From contig NZ_SMKT01000086.1 in assembly GCF_004348735.1 (NCBI RefSeq), positions 1-39,192 on the forward strand: a DNA stretch of 39,192 bases, written 5' to 3'. Below the pieces are notes generated by a model, which saw nothing but the letters and a program-made list of their open reading frames with translations, was not told the origin of the DNA and ran no database searches. The DNA is from Actinomadura sp. KC06 (GTDB lineage: Bacteria; Actinomycetota; Actinomycetes; Streptosporangiales; Streptosporangiaceae). Below are positions 8,277-16,960 of the stretch, piece after piece; position 1 is the stretch's first letter; every line of letters starts with the position of its first letter. The position numbers were made by a program, and so were the translations under genes.

Positions 8277-8292
8277 GAGCGGGGCGCCGCTC
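8277..8292 (-). terminator. Hairpin just after the ankyrin gene
   Basis: GAGCGG (8277-8282) and CCGCTC (8287-8292) form a perfect 6-bp GC-rich stem with a 4-nt loop, one base beyond the stop codon of the minus-strand ankyrin gene. There is no U-tract on the minus strand, which is common for actinomycete terminators. Confidence 0.45.
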
Positions 8293-8293
8293 G

Positions 8294-9595
8294 TTAGGGC
8301 GTGTGGGCGGCCAGGAGGGCGTCGACCTCCGGGTCGCCTGTGGGTGGCTGGTGGTTGGTGGGGGCGTCGGCTGCGAGCAGCGTCTCGATGGTTCCCGGGT
8401 AGTCGCCGTCGTCAGCGCGGTTGTTGCGCAGTCCCCATATCGCGCAGTCGAGGGGGGTGGGTCCGTCCTCGTCGAACGCGCAGTCATGCCGGTCCGCTCC
8501 GCGCTCGATGAGCAGCCGGACGGTTTGTGCGCGGCCGTGCATGGCTGCCTGCTCCAGCGGGGTGAAGTTGCTCCAGCCGCGGGTGTCGACCTGCATGCCG
8601 GCCTCCAGCAACGCCTGGACGACGTCGGTCCTGCCCAGGGCGGCGAACTGGCCCAGGAGCCAGCCCTGGTCGTCGCCGGCCGGGAGGCCCTTGGCCGGTG
8701 GCGCCGCGGCGGGCAGGCGGACCGATTCGCCGCGGGCCACGGCGAGCACCGCGGCCTCAACGGGATCGAGATCAGCGGTGGCGCCGCGGGCGGCGAGGAG
8801 ATCGTAGGCGGCCAGGTGACCACTGCGCGCGGCCAGCGCGAGCGGGCGGCGGCCGACGTCCCAGCGGTCCCAAGGCTGATTCACGTCGGCGCCGACGTCC
8901 AGCAGCATGGTGATGATGGTCGACCCACGGCCGCGGACGATCGCGTGGTGCAGACAGCAGCAGGCGTTGACGTCGGCGCCGCGGTCAAGGAACCACCGCA
9001 GGCCGGCGGCGTCCTCGAAGTCCAGCTTGTGCACGACCAGACGTTCGAAGCCGGGCTGGACGAGAAGGTCCAGAAACGCGGTGTCCGACTGTTCACACGC
9101 GTGGTAAAAGGCGTCCTCATCTTTGGTGGCGCCGCACTCGACGAGCAGCCGGGCGAGCCTCAGGTCGTCGCGCTCGACGGCGGCGAACAGCGCGGACATC
9201 CGCCCCTGACCGCCCCACTCGGTGGTGTGGCTGTCCGGATCGGCGCCCCCCTCCAGCAGCAGCCGCGCGCACCCTCGTACGTCCGCGGGCGCCCCGACCG
9301 ACCTGCGCAGCAGCACCAGCAGCGGCACCAGCCCACCGACCTGTGTGGTCGCTGCCGCGGGGTCGTCGCGGAGCAGGGCGGCCAGCGCCGAGGCGTCGGC
9401 GAGCACGAGCGCGCGCTCGATCCCGTCCAGCGTGGTGGCCTGGACGTGATGAACCAGTTTCGGCCAGCTGGCGAAGCCGTACTCGCGGGCGATCTCGTGC
9501 TGCGCCCGGCTCAGCGCGATGGCGCGCTTCCGCTTGCGCTTCTTGGCCTGCTTGCGCAGGTGCTCCAGGGACGGGCGGGCAGGTAGCTGTGACAT
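8294..9595 (-). CDS. Ankyrin-repeat protein
   Basis: A 433-residue protein. The ATG at 9595 has GGAGG 6 nt upstream and gives the N-terminus seen in many actinobacterial ankyrin proteins: SLEHLRKQAKKRKRKR, then a helix ending YGFASWPKLVHHV (about 8-55). Ankyrin-type helix pairs follow, recognisable by LLLEGGADPD, ARLLVECGA, WFLDRGADVNACC, MLLDVGADVNQP, ALAARSGHLAAYDLLAARGA, ALLEAGMQVDT and LLIERGADRHD, so about seven to eight repeats, several degenerate. Ankyrin arrays bind proteins; the partner is unknown. There is no signal or membrane segment. A remnant of a MerR regulator lies upstream and the gene seems to be transcribed alone. Confidence 0.88.
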   Translation of the reverse strand: MSQLPARPSLEHLRKQAKKRKRKRAIALSRAQHEIAREYGFASWPKLVHHVQATTLDGIERALVLADASALAALLRDDPAAATTQVGGLVPLLVLLRRSVGAPADVRGCARLLLEGGADPDSHTTEWGGQGRMSALFAAVERDDLRLARLLVECGATKDEDAFYHACEQSDTAFLDLLVQPGFERLVVHKLDFEDAAGLRWFLDRGADVNACCCLHHAIVRGRGSTIITMLLDVGADVNQPWDRWDVGRRPLALAARSGHLAAYDLLAARGATADLDPVEAAVLAVARGESVRLPAAAPPAKGLPAGDDQGWLLGQFAALGRTDVVQALLEAGMQVDTRGWSNFTPLEQAAMHGRAQTVRLLIERGADRHDCAFDEDGPTPLDCAIWGLRNNRADDGDYPGTIETLLAADAPTNHQPPTGDPEVDALLAAHTP

Positions 9596-9834
9596 GGCGA
9601 ACCTCCGGCAACCCGCGTCCGCGCCAGCGGGCCGAGGTCCGTCGGATACCTGCGGCTCAGCTACCGGTGGGATGATCCCTTCCCCGCGGACTGGACGCGC
9701 CCGGCGACGCGCCGCGATCGTACCGCAAGCGCGCTGGTAGCGGAGCTGCGGCAGTGGCGTGCGGGCGGTGGTGTAGCCGGGCGACGGGGCCGCTCTTTCC
9801 CCGGTCTGCTGGATGGGGTGCGCGGGGTCTTGCA

Positions 9835-9919
9835 CATGGGAGTCCAACACGAGGTCGGTGTACTCACGCAGCGTTCTGCTCGGCACCCCGGCGCGCCGCG
9901 ACAACTGCCCGACGGTCAC
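9835..9919 (-). pseudogene. MerR regulator N-terminal remnant
   Basis: From the GTG at 9919 the minus strand reads VGQLSRRAGVPSRTLREYTDLVL, the first helix-turn-helix and wing of a MerR-family regulator (usually TLRxYTDLGLI). Homology stops after about 28 codons; the rest of the DNA-binding domain and the effector domain are absent. The frame continues through unrelated sequence into the ankyrin gene, giving a spurious fusion that I do not accept. Confidence 0.65.
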
Positions 9920-10352
9920 CCGCCTGGCGGCCGACCTGGTCGTTGTCGATCTCTACCCCGGTCGGTCATGGGAACCCGGCGATCTGTTGGTCATCGTGGT
10001 TATGGTCACGGAGGGTCAGCGGCGTCGGCGGGTCAGCGCCCATACGCTCTCTGAGTGCTTGGAGCCCGTGGCGTGAGGTCAGCAGCAGCAGTCGGTGCAG
10101 CCGAGGCGGCCTGGGCGCTGGCGAAGAAGTGTGGGCCGGGCTTCGGCATCTGGAGGCCATTGGTGCTCCCAGCCCCTTCGACCCTGCCCACGTGGCCTGT
10201 GCTGCGGACCACGGACCGATCTCCTGACCAAAGATGATCTCGGCGGCCAGGCGTGATTCGGAACTATCGCCGGCCAAGGCGTTCTTCAGGCGGGCCGGGT
10301 CCGCGCAGATCGGCATGCCAGGCTCTCGCGGTTCGCCGCGCCGCCGGGCCTC
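9920..10352. other. Intergenic stretch without a supported gene
   Basis: A minus-strand frame (9966-10316) is open for 116 codons, but its product has no recognisable domain and no ribosome site. I see no hairpin with convincing terminator form and no RNA gene. Confidence 0.4.
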
Positions 10353-12395
10353 TCACCGTGGGGCCGGCGGTCGGGGAGGAGCCGACAGCCGCCATAGCCG
10401 GATCGTCCAGTCGTTGCCACCGGAGGCGAGGATTGTGCCATCCGGGCTGAACACCACGCTGGAGACGGGGCCGTGGCCGGTGATGGGCTTGCTGATCTGC
10501 CTCCGGTCGGCGACGCTCCACAGCCGGATGGTGCCGTCGAGGCTGGCGGAGGCGAGGGTGGTGCCGTCCGGGCTGAAACCTAGGGCAAGGACGTCATCGT
10601 AGTGGCCGGTGAGAGGCCGGCCGATCTGGGTTCGGCGGCCCACGCTCCACAGCCGGATGAGAGGGTTTTGACCGCCGGAGGCCAGGGTGGTGCCGTCGGC
10701 GCTGAACGCTAGGGTGAAGACCGGCCCGGGGGCGAGCTCACCGGAACGGAGTTCGCCGATCTGGGCTTTGTCGGCCACGCTCCACAGCCGGACGGTGCCG
10801 TCAAGGCCACCGGAAGCCAAGGTGGTGCCATCCGGGCGGAAGGCCATGGGAATCTGCATCCCGCCGACGTCGTGGTGGAGTTGGCCGATAGTGGTTCGGT
10901 CGGCCATCCTCCACAGGGTGATCCAGCCGGTGGCGTCGGCCGTGGCGAGGATGGTGCCGTCCGGGCTGAACGCCGCGGACCTGGCGCCCAAGGCGTCCAG
11001 TCGGCCGATCTGTTTCCAGTCGGCCACATTCCACAACCGGACCGAAGCCATATCGCCGCCGCTGTCGGAGGCGAGGGTCGTGCCGTCCGGGCTGAACACC
11101 ACGAACGCGGCATTCGGGTCATTGTCGGGGAGAGGTCTGCGGAGTTGGGTGATCTGGGTTCGCTCGGTCACGTCCCAGAGCCGGATGGTGCCGTCCATGC
11201 TGCAGGAGGCGAGGGTCGTGCCGTCGGGGCTGAACGCCACCGAGTCGAGGGGCCCTTTGTGGCCGGTGAGAGGTTGCCCGATCTGAGACGCGCTTAGTTC
11301 GGGACGGATCTGGGGCGAGTCTGGTGAGGGGCGGTTCTTTGGCGAGTTGAGTGGAGGGCTGTTGAGCAGATAAGCGGTGGGAGCGAGCACGGCGGTGGCG
11401 CCGAGGTAGCGCAGCAGGGTGCGGCGGGTGGACCGACTTGGGTGGGACGGTGTGTAGGGCGGTGCCGGGTCCGGGGGGTGAGCGTTCGGGTCAGGGTGAT
11501 CCGTGCGGAAGGAGGTCGCCGGGGTTGGGACGCTAGATGTGCGTGTTCTGGTGCGGTGGTGCTTGAGGGGGGCGGTGGTGGGCGCGTGTAACCCGAGTAG
11601 GTATTCGGCGACCTGGGCGGCGCCGGTGGGCCGGTCGGCGGGGTCTTTGGCCAGCAGGTGGAGAATGAGGTCGTTCAGTTCGGCCGGAAGGTCACAGCGG
11701 GCTGTGCGGGGCGGTGGCGGTGGCGTGTCCAGATGCTTGGCTTTGATGGCCAGCAGGGATCCTGTGAAGGGTGGCGTACCGGTTGCGAGGGTGTAGAGGG
11801 TGCTGCCCAGAGCATAGAGGTCGGTGCGCGCGTCGATGGGGTTGCCGAGCCATTGTTCGGGGGCCATGTAGGCGGGTGTGCCGGCGACCTGTCCGGTGAG
11901 GGTGTTGAGGGTGGCGGCTTCGGCCAGGTGGGCGATGCCGAAATCGCAGATCTTCGGGGCCTGCCCGGGGCCGGGGATCATGATGTTGGCGGGCTTGAGA
12001 TCGCGGTGGATGATGCCGTGGGCGTGGGCTGCCGCCAGCGCGTCGGCGAGGTGAGCGCCCAGGGCGGGCAGGCCCGTCAGAGGGAGTCCCTTGGGATGAT
12101 TGCCGATCTCGTCCTGCAGGTTGTGACCGTGCAGGAATTCCATGACCAGGTACCAGCGGCCGCCGTATTCACCGAAATCACCGACCCTGGCGATGCCCGG
12201 GTGCTCGACCGTGGCGCCGATGCGTGCTTCTTTTTCGAACCTGGCCAGCAGAACCGGGTTGGAAACCGCGGTATCCGATCTGAGGAGTTTGATCGCCACC
12301 GGCCGGTTGTGCAGCCGATCCTCGGCTTTCCAGACCTCGCCGGAGGTCCCCGAGCCGAGCTTGCGCTCCAGGCGGTACCGACCGGCCAACTCCAT
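10353..12395 (-). CDS. Ser/Thr protein kinase with seven WD40 repeats
   Basis: A 680-residue PknB-type (Hanks) kinase fused to a beta-propeller. Counting from the ATG at 12395, the glycine loop GSGTSG is at 14-19, the ATP-anchoring Lys in VAIK at 36, the catalytic loop HRDLKPAN at 130-137 (Asp132), DFG at 151-153, and an activation loop ending APEQW. A Pro/Thr-rich linker leads to a single membrane helix (about 325-340, within LLRYLGATAVLAPTAYLL). Seven WD repeats follow, each ending SPDGTTLAS...RLW, enough for one complete propeller outside the membrane. The kinase phosphorylates proteins; the propeller is presumably the sensor or scaffold. A GTG at 12404 is an alternative start, but the ATG has AGAGG 8 nt upstream. 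Confidence 0.93.
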   Translation of the reverse strand: MELAGRYRLERKLGSGTSGEVWKAEDRLHNRPVAIKLLRSDTAVSNPVLLARFEKEARIGATVEHPGIARVGDFGEYGGRWYLVMEFLHGHNLQDEIGNHPKGLPLTGLPALGAHLADALAAAHAHGIIHRDLKPANIMIPGPGQAPKICDFGIAHLAEAATLNTLTGQVAGTPAYMAPEQWLGNPIDARTDLYALGSTLYTLATGTPPFTGSLLAIKAKHLDTPPPPPRTARCDLPAELNDLILHLLAKDPADRPTGAAQVAEYLLGLHAPTTAPLKHHRTRTRTSSVPTPATSFRTDHPDPNAHPPDPAPPYTPSHPSRSTRRTLLRYLGATAVLAPTAYLLNSPPLNSPKNRPSPDSPQIRPELSASQIGQPLTGHKGPLDSVAFSPDGTTLASCSMDGTIRLWDVTERTQITQLRRPLPDNDPNAAFVVFSPDGTTLASDSGGDMASVRLWNVADWKQIGRLDALGARSAAFSPDGTILATADATGWITLWRMADRTTIGQLHHDVGGMQIPMAFRPDGTTLASGGLDGTVRLWSVADKAQIGELRSGELAPGPVFTLAFSADGTTLASGGQNPLIRLWSVGRRTQIGRPLTGHYDDVLALGFSPDGTTLASASLDGTIRLWSVADRRQISKPITGHGPVSSVVFSPDGTILASGGNDWTIRLWRLSAPPRPPAPR

Positions 12396-13143
12396 GCCAT
12401 TCACCTCTCGCTCACGGATTGTTCACCTTCGTAACGAGGGTCTCGGCTCACATGATCTCTCATCGACGCGGTTCTGGGAGCCCTGCACCTTCTCGACAAG
12501 GCGGCTCGGGCCGTGCTGCGATCTGGGCGGTGCCTCACAGAAATGCCGAAGACGGTGGCCAAGCGCTAGGGCACGGATGCGGTCGAGGCCGAACAATCAA
12601 CGCAGCGCCGCGCGTTATGCCGAAAACTCTATCCGTGCAGGTCAAGCAGGCATGCTCATACTCGTTCAGGATTGCGCACAGACGTTGGTTCCTTGCCGTC
12701 ACGATCGCGGATCAAGAACCGTGCCCCGCAGCCCGCGTCTTCCCGATCCATGACCAGATTCCGGTCGGTCTGCCTCACCCACGAGGCGGACGCGTGAACG
12801 GTGACGCCCAGGACGCGGACGCGACGGGTGTGGTTCTCAAAAGCCGGCCCACCTAGTCAAGGAGCGCTCGGGCGCCGGATCGATTCCGGCGTCGTCGGGG
12901 ATTTCCCCACAGCGTGGACGCGGCCTCGGCATCCGTCTGGGTGACGACGCACACGCCCGGGCGCGGCCGCTGCACGGGGATTGGCCGCGGCGCCGGGGAC
13001 GGCGGTGTGACGCCCGGCTGCGCACCGCGCACCTTCGGCACCCACCTAGGACACCATCTTCCGCGAACTCGGTTTCACCTCGCGCCAGCTAAGAGACTCC
13101 CCGAACTCCGCGACCGAACCGGCTGAGCGGCCTTACGCAAAGT
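12396..13143. other. Gene-poor stretch upstream of the kinase
   Basis: About 750 bp with no supported gene. Short frames (for example around 12460-12600 on the plus strand, reading LLDKAARAVLRSG) look faintly like protein, and a small patch near 13060-13125 (FRELGFTS) resembles an acyl-carrier-protein motif, but each is too short to call. The region probably contains the kinase promoter on its left edge; I cannot place it. Confidence 0.4.
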
Positions 13144-13180
13144 GCGGTACGAAGCCGGCCCCGCGCCGGCTTCGTACCGC
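13144..13180 (-). terminator. 16-bp perfect hairpin terminator of the S33 peptidase gene
   Basis: GCGGTACGAAGCCGGC (13144-13159) pairs exactly with 13165-13180 around a 5-nt loop. It lies 29 nt past the stop codon of the minus-strand peptidase gene. The stem is long and GC-rich without a U-tract, typical of actinomycete terminators. Confidence 0.75.
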
Positions 13181-13209
13181 GGCATGGCTACCGGCCGTTA
13201 ATGCAGTGA

Positions 13210-14715
13210 TCATCGGAGCCATCGGGGGAAATTGTTGTCCGACATGGCTGGCGTGTCAGTGGCCGGTAGCGGCTCGGCCGGGCAATGTGTGCCCGGTGGC
13301 GGGGTGCGCAGGGTCAGCAGGTAGCGGTTTATGGCCGCGGTGCTGCAGGCGTTCGAGATGTAGTTCACGTGGCCGATGCCGTCGTAGGTGAGCAGTACCG
13401 CGCCGGGGATCTGGCGTGCCACGTGGGTCGCCCGGGAGTACGGTGTGGCGACGTCGTATCGGCTGTTGGTCAGCAGGATCGGCGGCGTGCCCTTGATCCG
13501 GTACCGATGTTGGGGGTTGCGGGCCCGGGTCAGGAAGCCCTGGCAACCGGTGATGTCCGTCCAGGTCAGGGCGTTGACCCGGGTGTGCGGCGCCGCCCGC
13601 CGGGAGGCGGCCATAAGACTGTTCAGGTGTTCGAAGTCGCGGACCGGGAAGCTGAAGTCGGAGCAGAGAATCGCCTGGTAGGCGTCCGGGTACCAGTCCG
13701 GCACCCGTGCCGGGGTCCGGCCTTGCAGCCTGGTGAGATAGGTGCCCAGAGACGCCCAGCCGGTGAACGAGTTCGGTCCGTACATCGCCCGGCGAACCGT
13801 TTCCACCAAAGCGTCGGGCGTGATTGTGGACCCGGCGGGGTCCTTCAGCTCTCCACGATCCGCCCGCGCCAGCAGCCCGTCCAAGACCTTGAGCGCGTCT
13901 TGCCCGCGCAGCGCGCACCGCGGGCTCTTGCTGCACCAAGCGGCGAACTGACGGTAGGTCTCCTCCACCACGTCGGATCCAGCGACCAGGTACTGGCGGA
14001 CGTCGGTGATGCTGTGGTCCATGTTGCTGTCGAGGACCAGCGCGCGGACGCGGCCGGGGTATTCCTCGGCGTACTGCTGCCCCAGCAGCGTGCCGTAGGA
14101 CTCCCCGTACAAGGAGATCTGCCGCTCGCCCAGCGCCTGGCGGATGGTGTCGGCGTCGCGGGCGACGCTGAGGGTGTCGACGTGGTCGAACACCGGGCCG
14201 GTCAGCCGCCGGCATTCCTGGGCATGGCTTCGGTGGTACTGCACTAGACGCTGGTATGCCTTCGCGTCCTGCGGGAATTCAGATGGCGGGTCGGAATCGG
14301 CGGGGCACAGCACCGGGTGACTGCGGCCGATTCCCCGCGCATCGAACCCGATGACATCGAACCGCCGCAAGATCTCGGGTTCGAGCAGGTCACCGGCGAA
14401 GAGCGAGAAGTCGACACCCGAGCCGCCCGGACCGCCGGGCAGCACGAACAGCGAGCCGATACGCTCCCGTGGCGCGAGGGCCGGACGTCGGGCCACCGCG
14501 ATATCGATCTTCGCGCCCGCAGGACGGGCCCAGTCGACCGGGACCGACACCGTGCCGCACTCCACCCACGGATCCTCAGGGCACGGCTCCCAGTCAATCC
14601 CCTTCCCCGCCGGCGATGCAGCCGTCCAAGGCCGCATCTCGACGGCGGAGACCGGCCCTGGCAACAAGAGCACGGACACCAGCGACAATAACGAAACCAA
14701 GCCGATCCAACGCAT
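13210..14715 (-). CDS. Secreted S33 peptidase (tripeptidyl aminopeptidase-like)
   Basis: A 501-residue alpha/beta-hydrolase. A Sec signal peptide occupies about 1-24 (hydrophobic core LVSLLSLVSVLLL, likely cleavage after VSA). The core shows LPGGPGGSG at 92-100 (oxyanion loop), FDARGIGRS at 124-132, the nucleophile Ser206 in GESYG, Asp421 in NSRYDVATP and His449 in GIGHVNY. The TAP-like C-terminal domain spans about 400-480. This is the Streptomyces tripeptidyl aminopeptidase/SlpD-SlpE family, which removes short peptides from protein N-termini outside the cell. Length and cysteine spacing fit an extracellular enzyme. The ATG at 14715 has GGGAGG 5 nt upstream. It is a single-gene unit ended by the hairpin at 13144-13180. 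Confidence 0.93.
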   Translation of the reverse strand: MRWIGLVSLLSLVSVLLLPGPVSAVEMRPWTAASPAGKGIDWEPCPEDPWVECGTVSVPVDWARPAGAKIDIAVARRPALAPRERIGSLFVLPGGPGGSGVDFSLFAGDLLEPEILRRFDVIGFDARGIGRSHPVLCPADSDPPSEFPQDAKAYQRLVQYHRSHAQECRRLTGPVFDHVDTLSVARDADTIRQALGERQISLYGESYGTLLGQQYAEEYPGRVRALVLDSNMDHSITDVRQYLVAGSDVVEETYRQFAAWCSKSPRCALRGQDALKVLDGLLARADRGELKDPAGSTITPDALVETVRRAMYGPNSFTGWASLGTYLTRLQGRTPARVPDWYPDAYQAILCSDFSFPVRDFEHLNSLMAASRRAAPHTRVNALTWTDITGCQGFLTRARNPQHRYRIKGTPPILLTNSRYDVATPYSRATHVARQIPGAVLLTYDGIGHVNYISNACSTAAINRYLLTLRTPPPGTHCPAEPLPATDTPAMSDNNFPRWLR

Positions 14716-14752
14716 CGGACCTCCCTGAGATCACGGCCCCTGGTCCATGCCC

Positions 14753-14795
14753 GGGCCCGGCAAAGGTCGGGCCCTGCTTCAGGCGACCGGTCGCC
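14753..14795. promoter_or_regulatory. Palindromes upstream of the S33 peptidase
   Basis: Two symmetric elements lie 38-80 nt before the peptidase start: GGGCCCG (14753-14759) with CGGGCCC (14768-14774), 8 nt apart, and a perfect 14-bp palindrome, GGCGACCGGTCGCC (14782-14795). Either could be an operator. GC-rich palindromes also arise by chance in such DNA. Confidence 0.3.
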
Positions 14796-15166
14796 CAGAT
14801 CGTCCACCCCAGAGGCCGAGAGGGGTCCCGGCCCCTGCCTCGTTAGCACCGCCGATTCCCGCGCGGTGATCAGGTCCGACGGCTCCCGAAGCGCGACGAC
14901 CTGGGGCCGGGACGCCTTTCGGATCGTTCGCAGGCGGCGCCGGTGAGCTTGATGATCACGCGTCCGGGCCGTAGTGCGCGGCGATGTCCTCGGAGCCGGG
15001 CCATTGGCCGTAGGTGGTTGACCGCGGCCAGCCGTAGGCACGGCAGAACGCGGTCCGGCCGGGTCACGGCATCGGGCCGCAGCCGCGCCGACACATCCAC
15101 CGTCAGCATCACGCTCAAGTACCCGCCGGAGGAACGCTGTCGACGCTGCTGTGGGTCGGAACGCCG

Positions 15167-15339
15167 GAACCGGCGGACCTCCTGCAACCACCGCACGTAC
15201 ATCTCCACATGCGCCCGCCGCACGCCAAGGCCTCCAGGTGCCGTTCGGTGCACCAGGTCAGGTAGATCCGCAGGTCCGACTCAGTGTGCATGCGTGAGTC
15301 ACCCTTGTATCGGGCCAGGTAGGCGATCGTCCCAACCGC
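15167..15339 (-). pseudogene. Tyrosine integrase remnant (core-binding domain)
   Basis: The minus strand reads IAYLARYKGDSRMHTESDLR and then YLTWCTERHLEAL down to about 15227. A 1-nt shift then moves the homology into the neighbouring frame, reading RRAHVEMYVRWLQEVRRF. Together these are the N-terminal SAM-like core-binding domain of actinobacterial phage/ICE tyrosine recombinases. The catalytic domain (R...HxxR...Y) is not visible downstream. The frameshift and missing catalytic half make it a dead integrase, and it lies right beside the truncated NACHT gene. This supports past mobile-element activity here. Confidence 0.75.
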
Positions 15340-15480
15340 CAGGAGGTCCCTGCCTGCGGTCCCGGCACCGGGCCTCGCTCCCAGAAAGCTCATCGAAAAA
15401 GTCATACCTGCGACGCTGCGCCCGCATCAGGCACGAGACCAGACAGACCACACGCGGCAGGCAAGAGAGGGTGCCCGCTG

Positions 15481-15700
15481 CTAGGGACAGCGGAGCACGC
15501 TACTGGGCTGGAACGCGGTCAGCCCAGTTCCACCCGGCACGTCTACGCCGGAGGGGTCGAGCACTCCGTCCACGTTCACCCTCACGCCCAAGGCCAAGTT
15601 GGTGCCGTTTCCTAAAACGCGCTCATCATCTCGACCGAAGCCGCCGGGATCTGGACCATCCGATCTGGGAACTTCCCCGAGAACACCGCCCGCCTCGCCA
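15481..15700 (-). pseudogene. Coding-like tail overlapping the NACHT 3' end, unidentified
   Basis: A minus-strand frame different from the NACHT frame reads GGFGRDDERVLGNGTNLALG, then VRVNVDGVLDPSGVDVPGG, and ends in a stop at 15481. Its balanced composition and alternating hydrophobic pattern look like a real beta-rich C-terminus, unlike the Arg/Ser-rich end of the NACHT frame. I do not know the family. It may be the true 3' end of the NACHT reading after a frameshift, or the tail of another deleted gene. Confidence 0.35.
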
Positions 15701-16960
15701 CGACAGATAGTCCGCGTGCTGCGGGGGTATTGCCTGGCTCCAGGTTCCGCGCAGCGGTCGGGGGTCGGCGACGGTGCGGTTGTTCCTGGTCAGCGCCAAG
15801 GCGGTCACGGTGAGGTGCTTCTTCAGCCGGGTCGCCTGGGCCCTGGTGGTCCGGCCCGCGAGCATGCGGGTGAAGAAGGCGTCCAGGAGCTGGGCGCGGC
15901 GGTGGGCGATGGTGCCGGTCAGGGCGGGCGTCCCCGAGGGGTCGGTGAACACGGGGTCGGTGAACACGGCGGCCGTCAGCTGCAGCCACAGCGGCGCGGT
16001 GAGCAGTTCCAGCAGCGAGCGGTCGGCGCCCACGGCGGCGCGGAGGCTTTCCAGGCCGGGCGTGTTCAGCCAGCGCTGCACCTCGGTCCCGGTCAGCGGC
16101 TGGATGACGATGGCGCCGCGCAGGGCGAGCCGTTCCGGGAGCTCCTGGTACTCGACGCGCCTGCTGCCGACCGCGATCCTCAGCTTGGGATGGGCGAGCT
16201 GCAGGTCGTTGAGGAGCCGCGCGCAGCGCCGCCGGTCCGCTTCGACGACCTCGTCCAGTCCGTCCAGGAGCAGGACCAGGCCCCGGCCGTTCAGCCAGGT
16301 CCTGGCCAGGCCGTCACCGATCCCGTAGGAGCGGTGGACCTGGTCGAAGATCCATGACTCGATCTGCGCGTTCTCGCCGCGCGCCTTCCAGTTGCCCAGC
16401 TCGACCAGGACCGGGAGCGGCGCCCGCTCGTCCCGCGCGGCCTCGCCCGCCAGGGCCTCGGCCAGCTCCAGCAGCAGGGTCGTCTTGCCCGCGCCGGGTG
16501 CTCCGAGCACCAGCAGCGACTCATCCAGCTCCCGGAACGTGGCCAGGATCGATGCCTGGGGGTCGACCTGCTGGCCGTCCCGCTCGACATACCAGCTGCG
16601 GGGCGGGTTCACCAGTGCCGGTGCGGACTTCAGCTCCAGGTGGGCGCGGAGCGTGCGGGCCAGCGACTGGTCCAGGCGGGCGCGGACTCTGGCCTCGACG
16701 TTGGCCAGGGCGTTGCGGCGGTCCTGCGCCGTGGCCGTTCCGTCGGCGGGCTCCGTACGTGTCCGGCCCGGCCATTGGTCCGCGACGGCCCCCGCGACGA
16801 CGATGGCCGCCAGCAGACCGGTGACCCACCAGGAGTGCGCCCGGTAGGGCTCCAGCGCCGCGGGCAGGGTCCCGCCGGTGACGATATTGATCGCATAGGC
16901 CAGCAGAAGCCCGGCGATCGCGACGAGCAGCAGCCGTACGACTAATCGGACCCGGCCCAA
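15626..16960 (-). CDS. NACHT-domain STAND NTPase, membrane-anchored, C-terminus truncated
   Basis: A 444-residue product. The TTG start at 16960 is supported by GGAGG 6 nt upstream and puts two membrane helices first (about 6-26 and 45-61). A linker helix precedes the NACHT NTPase: Walker A GAPGAGKTT at 153-161, Walker B LVLLLDGLDEV at 228-238, and the sensor/arm region with GSRRVEYQELP. Intact relatives continue for several hundred residues with a helical arm and a C-terminal sensor or membrane domain. Here homology fades near residue 400 and ends in an Arg/Ser-rich tail. NACHT proteins of this type are STAND ATPases related to anti-phage and signalling systems. Truncation beside an integrase remnant suggests inactivation, but a short active form is not excluded. 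Confidence 0.82.
   Translation of the reverse strand: MGRVRLVVRLLLVAIAGLLLAYAINIVTGGTLPAALEPYRAHSWWVTGLLAAIVVAGAVADQWPGRTRTEPADGTATAQDRRNALANVEARVRARLDQSLARTLRAHLELKSAPALVNPPRSWYVERDGQQVDPQASILATFRELDESLLVLGAPGAGKTTLLLELAEALAGEAARDERAPLPVLVELGNWKARGENAQIESWIFDQVHRSYGIGDGLARTWLNGRGLVLLLDGLDEVVEADRRRCARLLNDLQLAHPKLRIAVGSRRVEYQELPERLALRGAIVIQPLTGTEVQRWLNTPGLESLRAAVGADRSLLELLTAPLWLQLTAAVFTDPVFTDPSGTPALTGTIAHRRAQLLDAFFTRMLAGRTTRAQATRLKKHLTVTALALTRNNRTVADPRPLRGTWSQAIPPQHADYLSWRGGRCSRGSSQIGWSRSRRLRSR

Noticed and set aside
8294..9919. A MerR-ankyrin fusion protein
   Set aside because: The MerR part ends after about 28 codons, followed by about 80 codons without homology; the ankyrin gene has its own strong ribosome site at 9595.
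9966..10316. A 116-codon minus-strand frame upstream of the MerR remnant
   Set aside because: No ribosome site, no domain, composition like non-coding DNA.
13060..13125. Possible acyl-carrier-protein fragment (FRELGFTS)
   Set aside because: About eight matching residues only, no phosphopantetheine context upstream or downstream.
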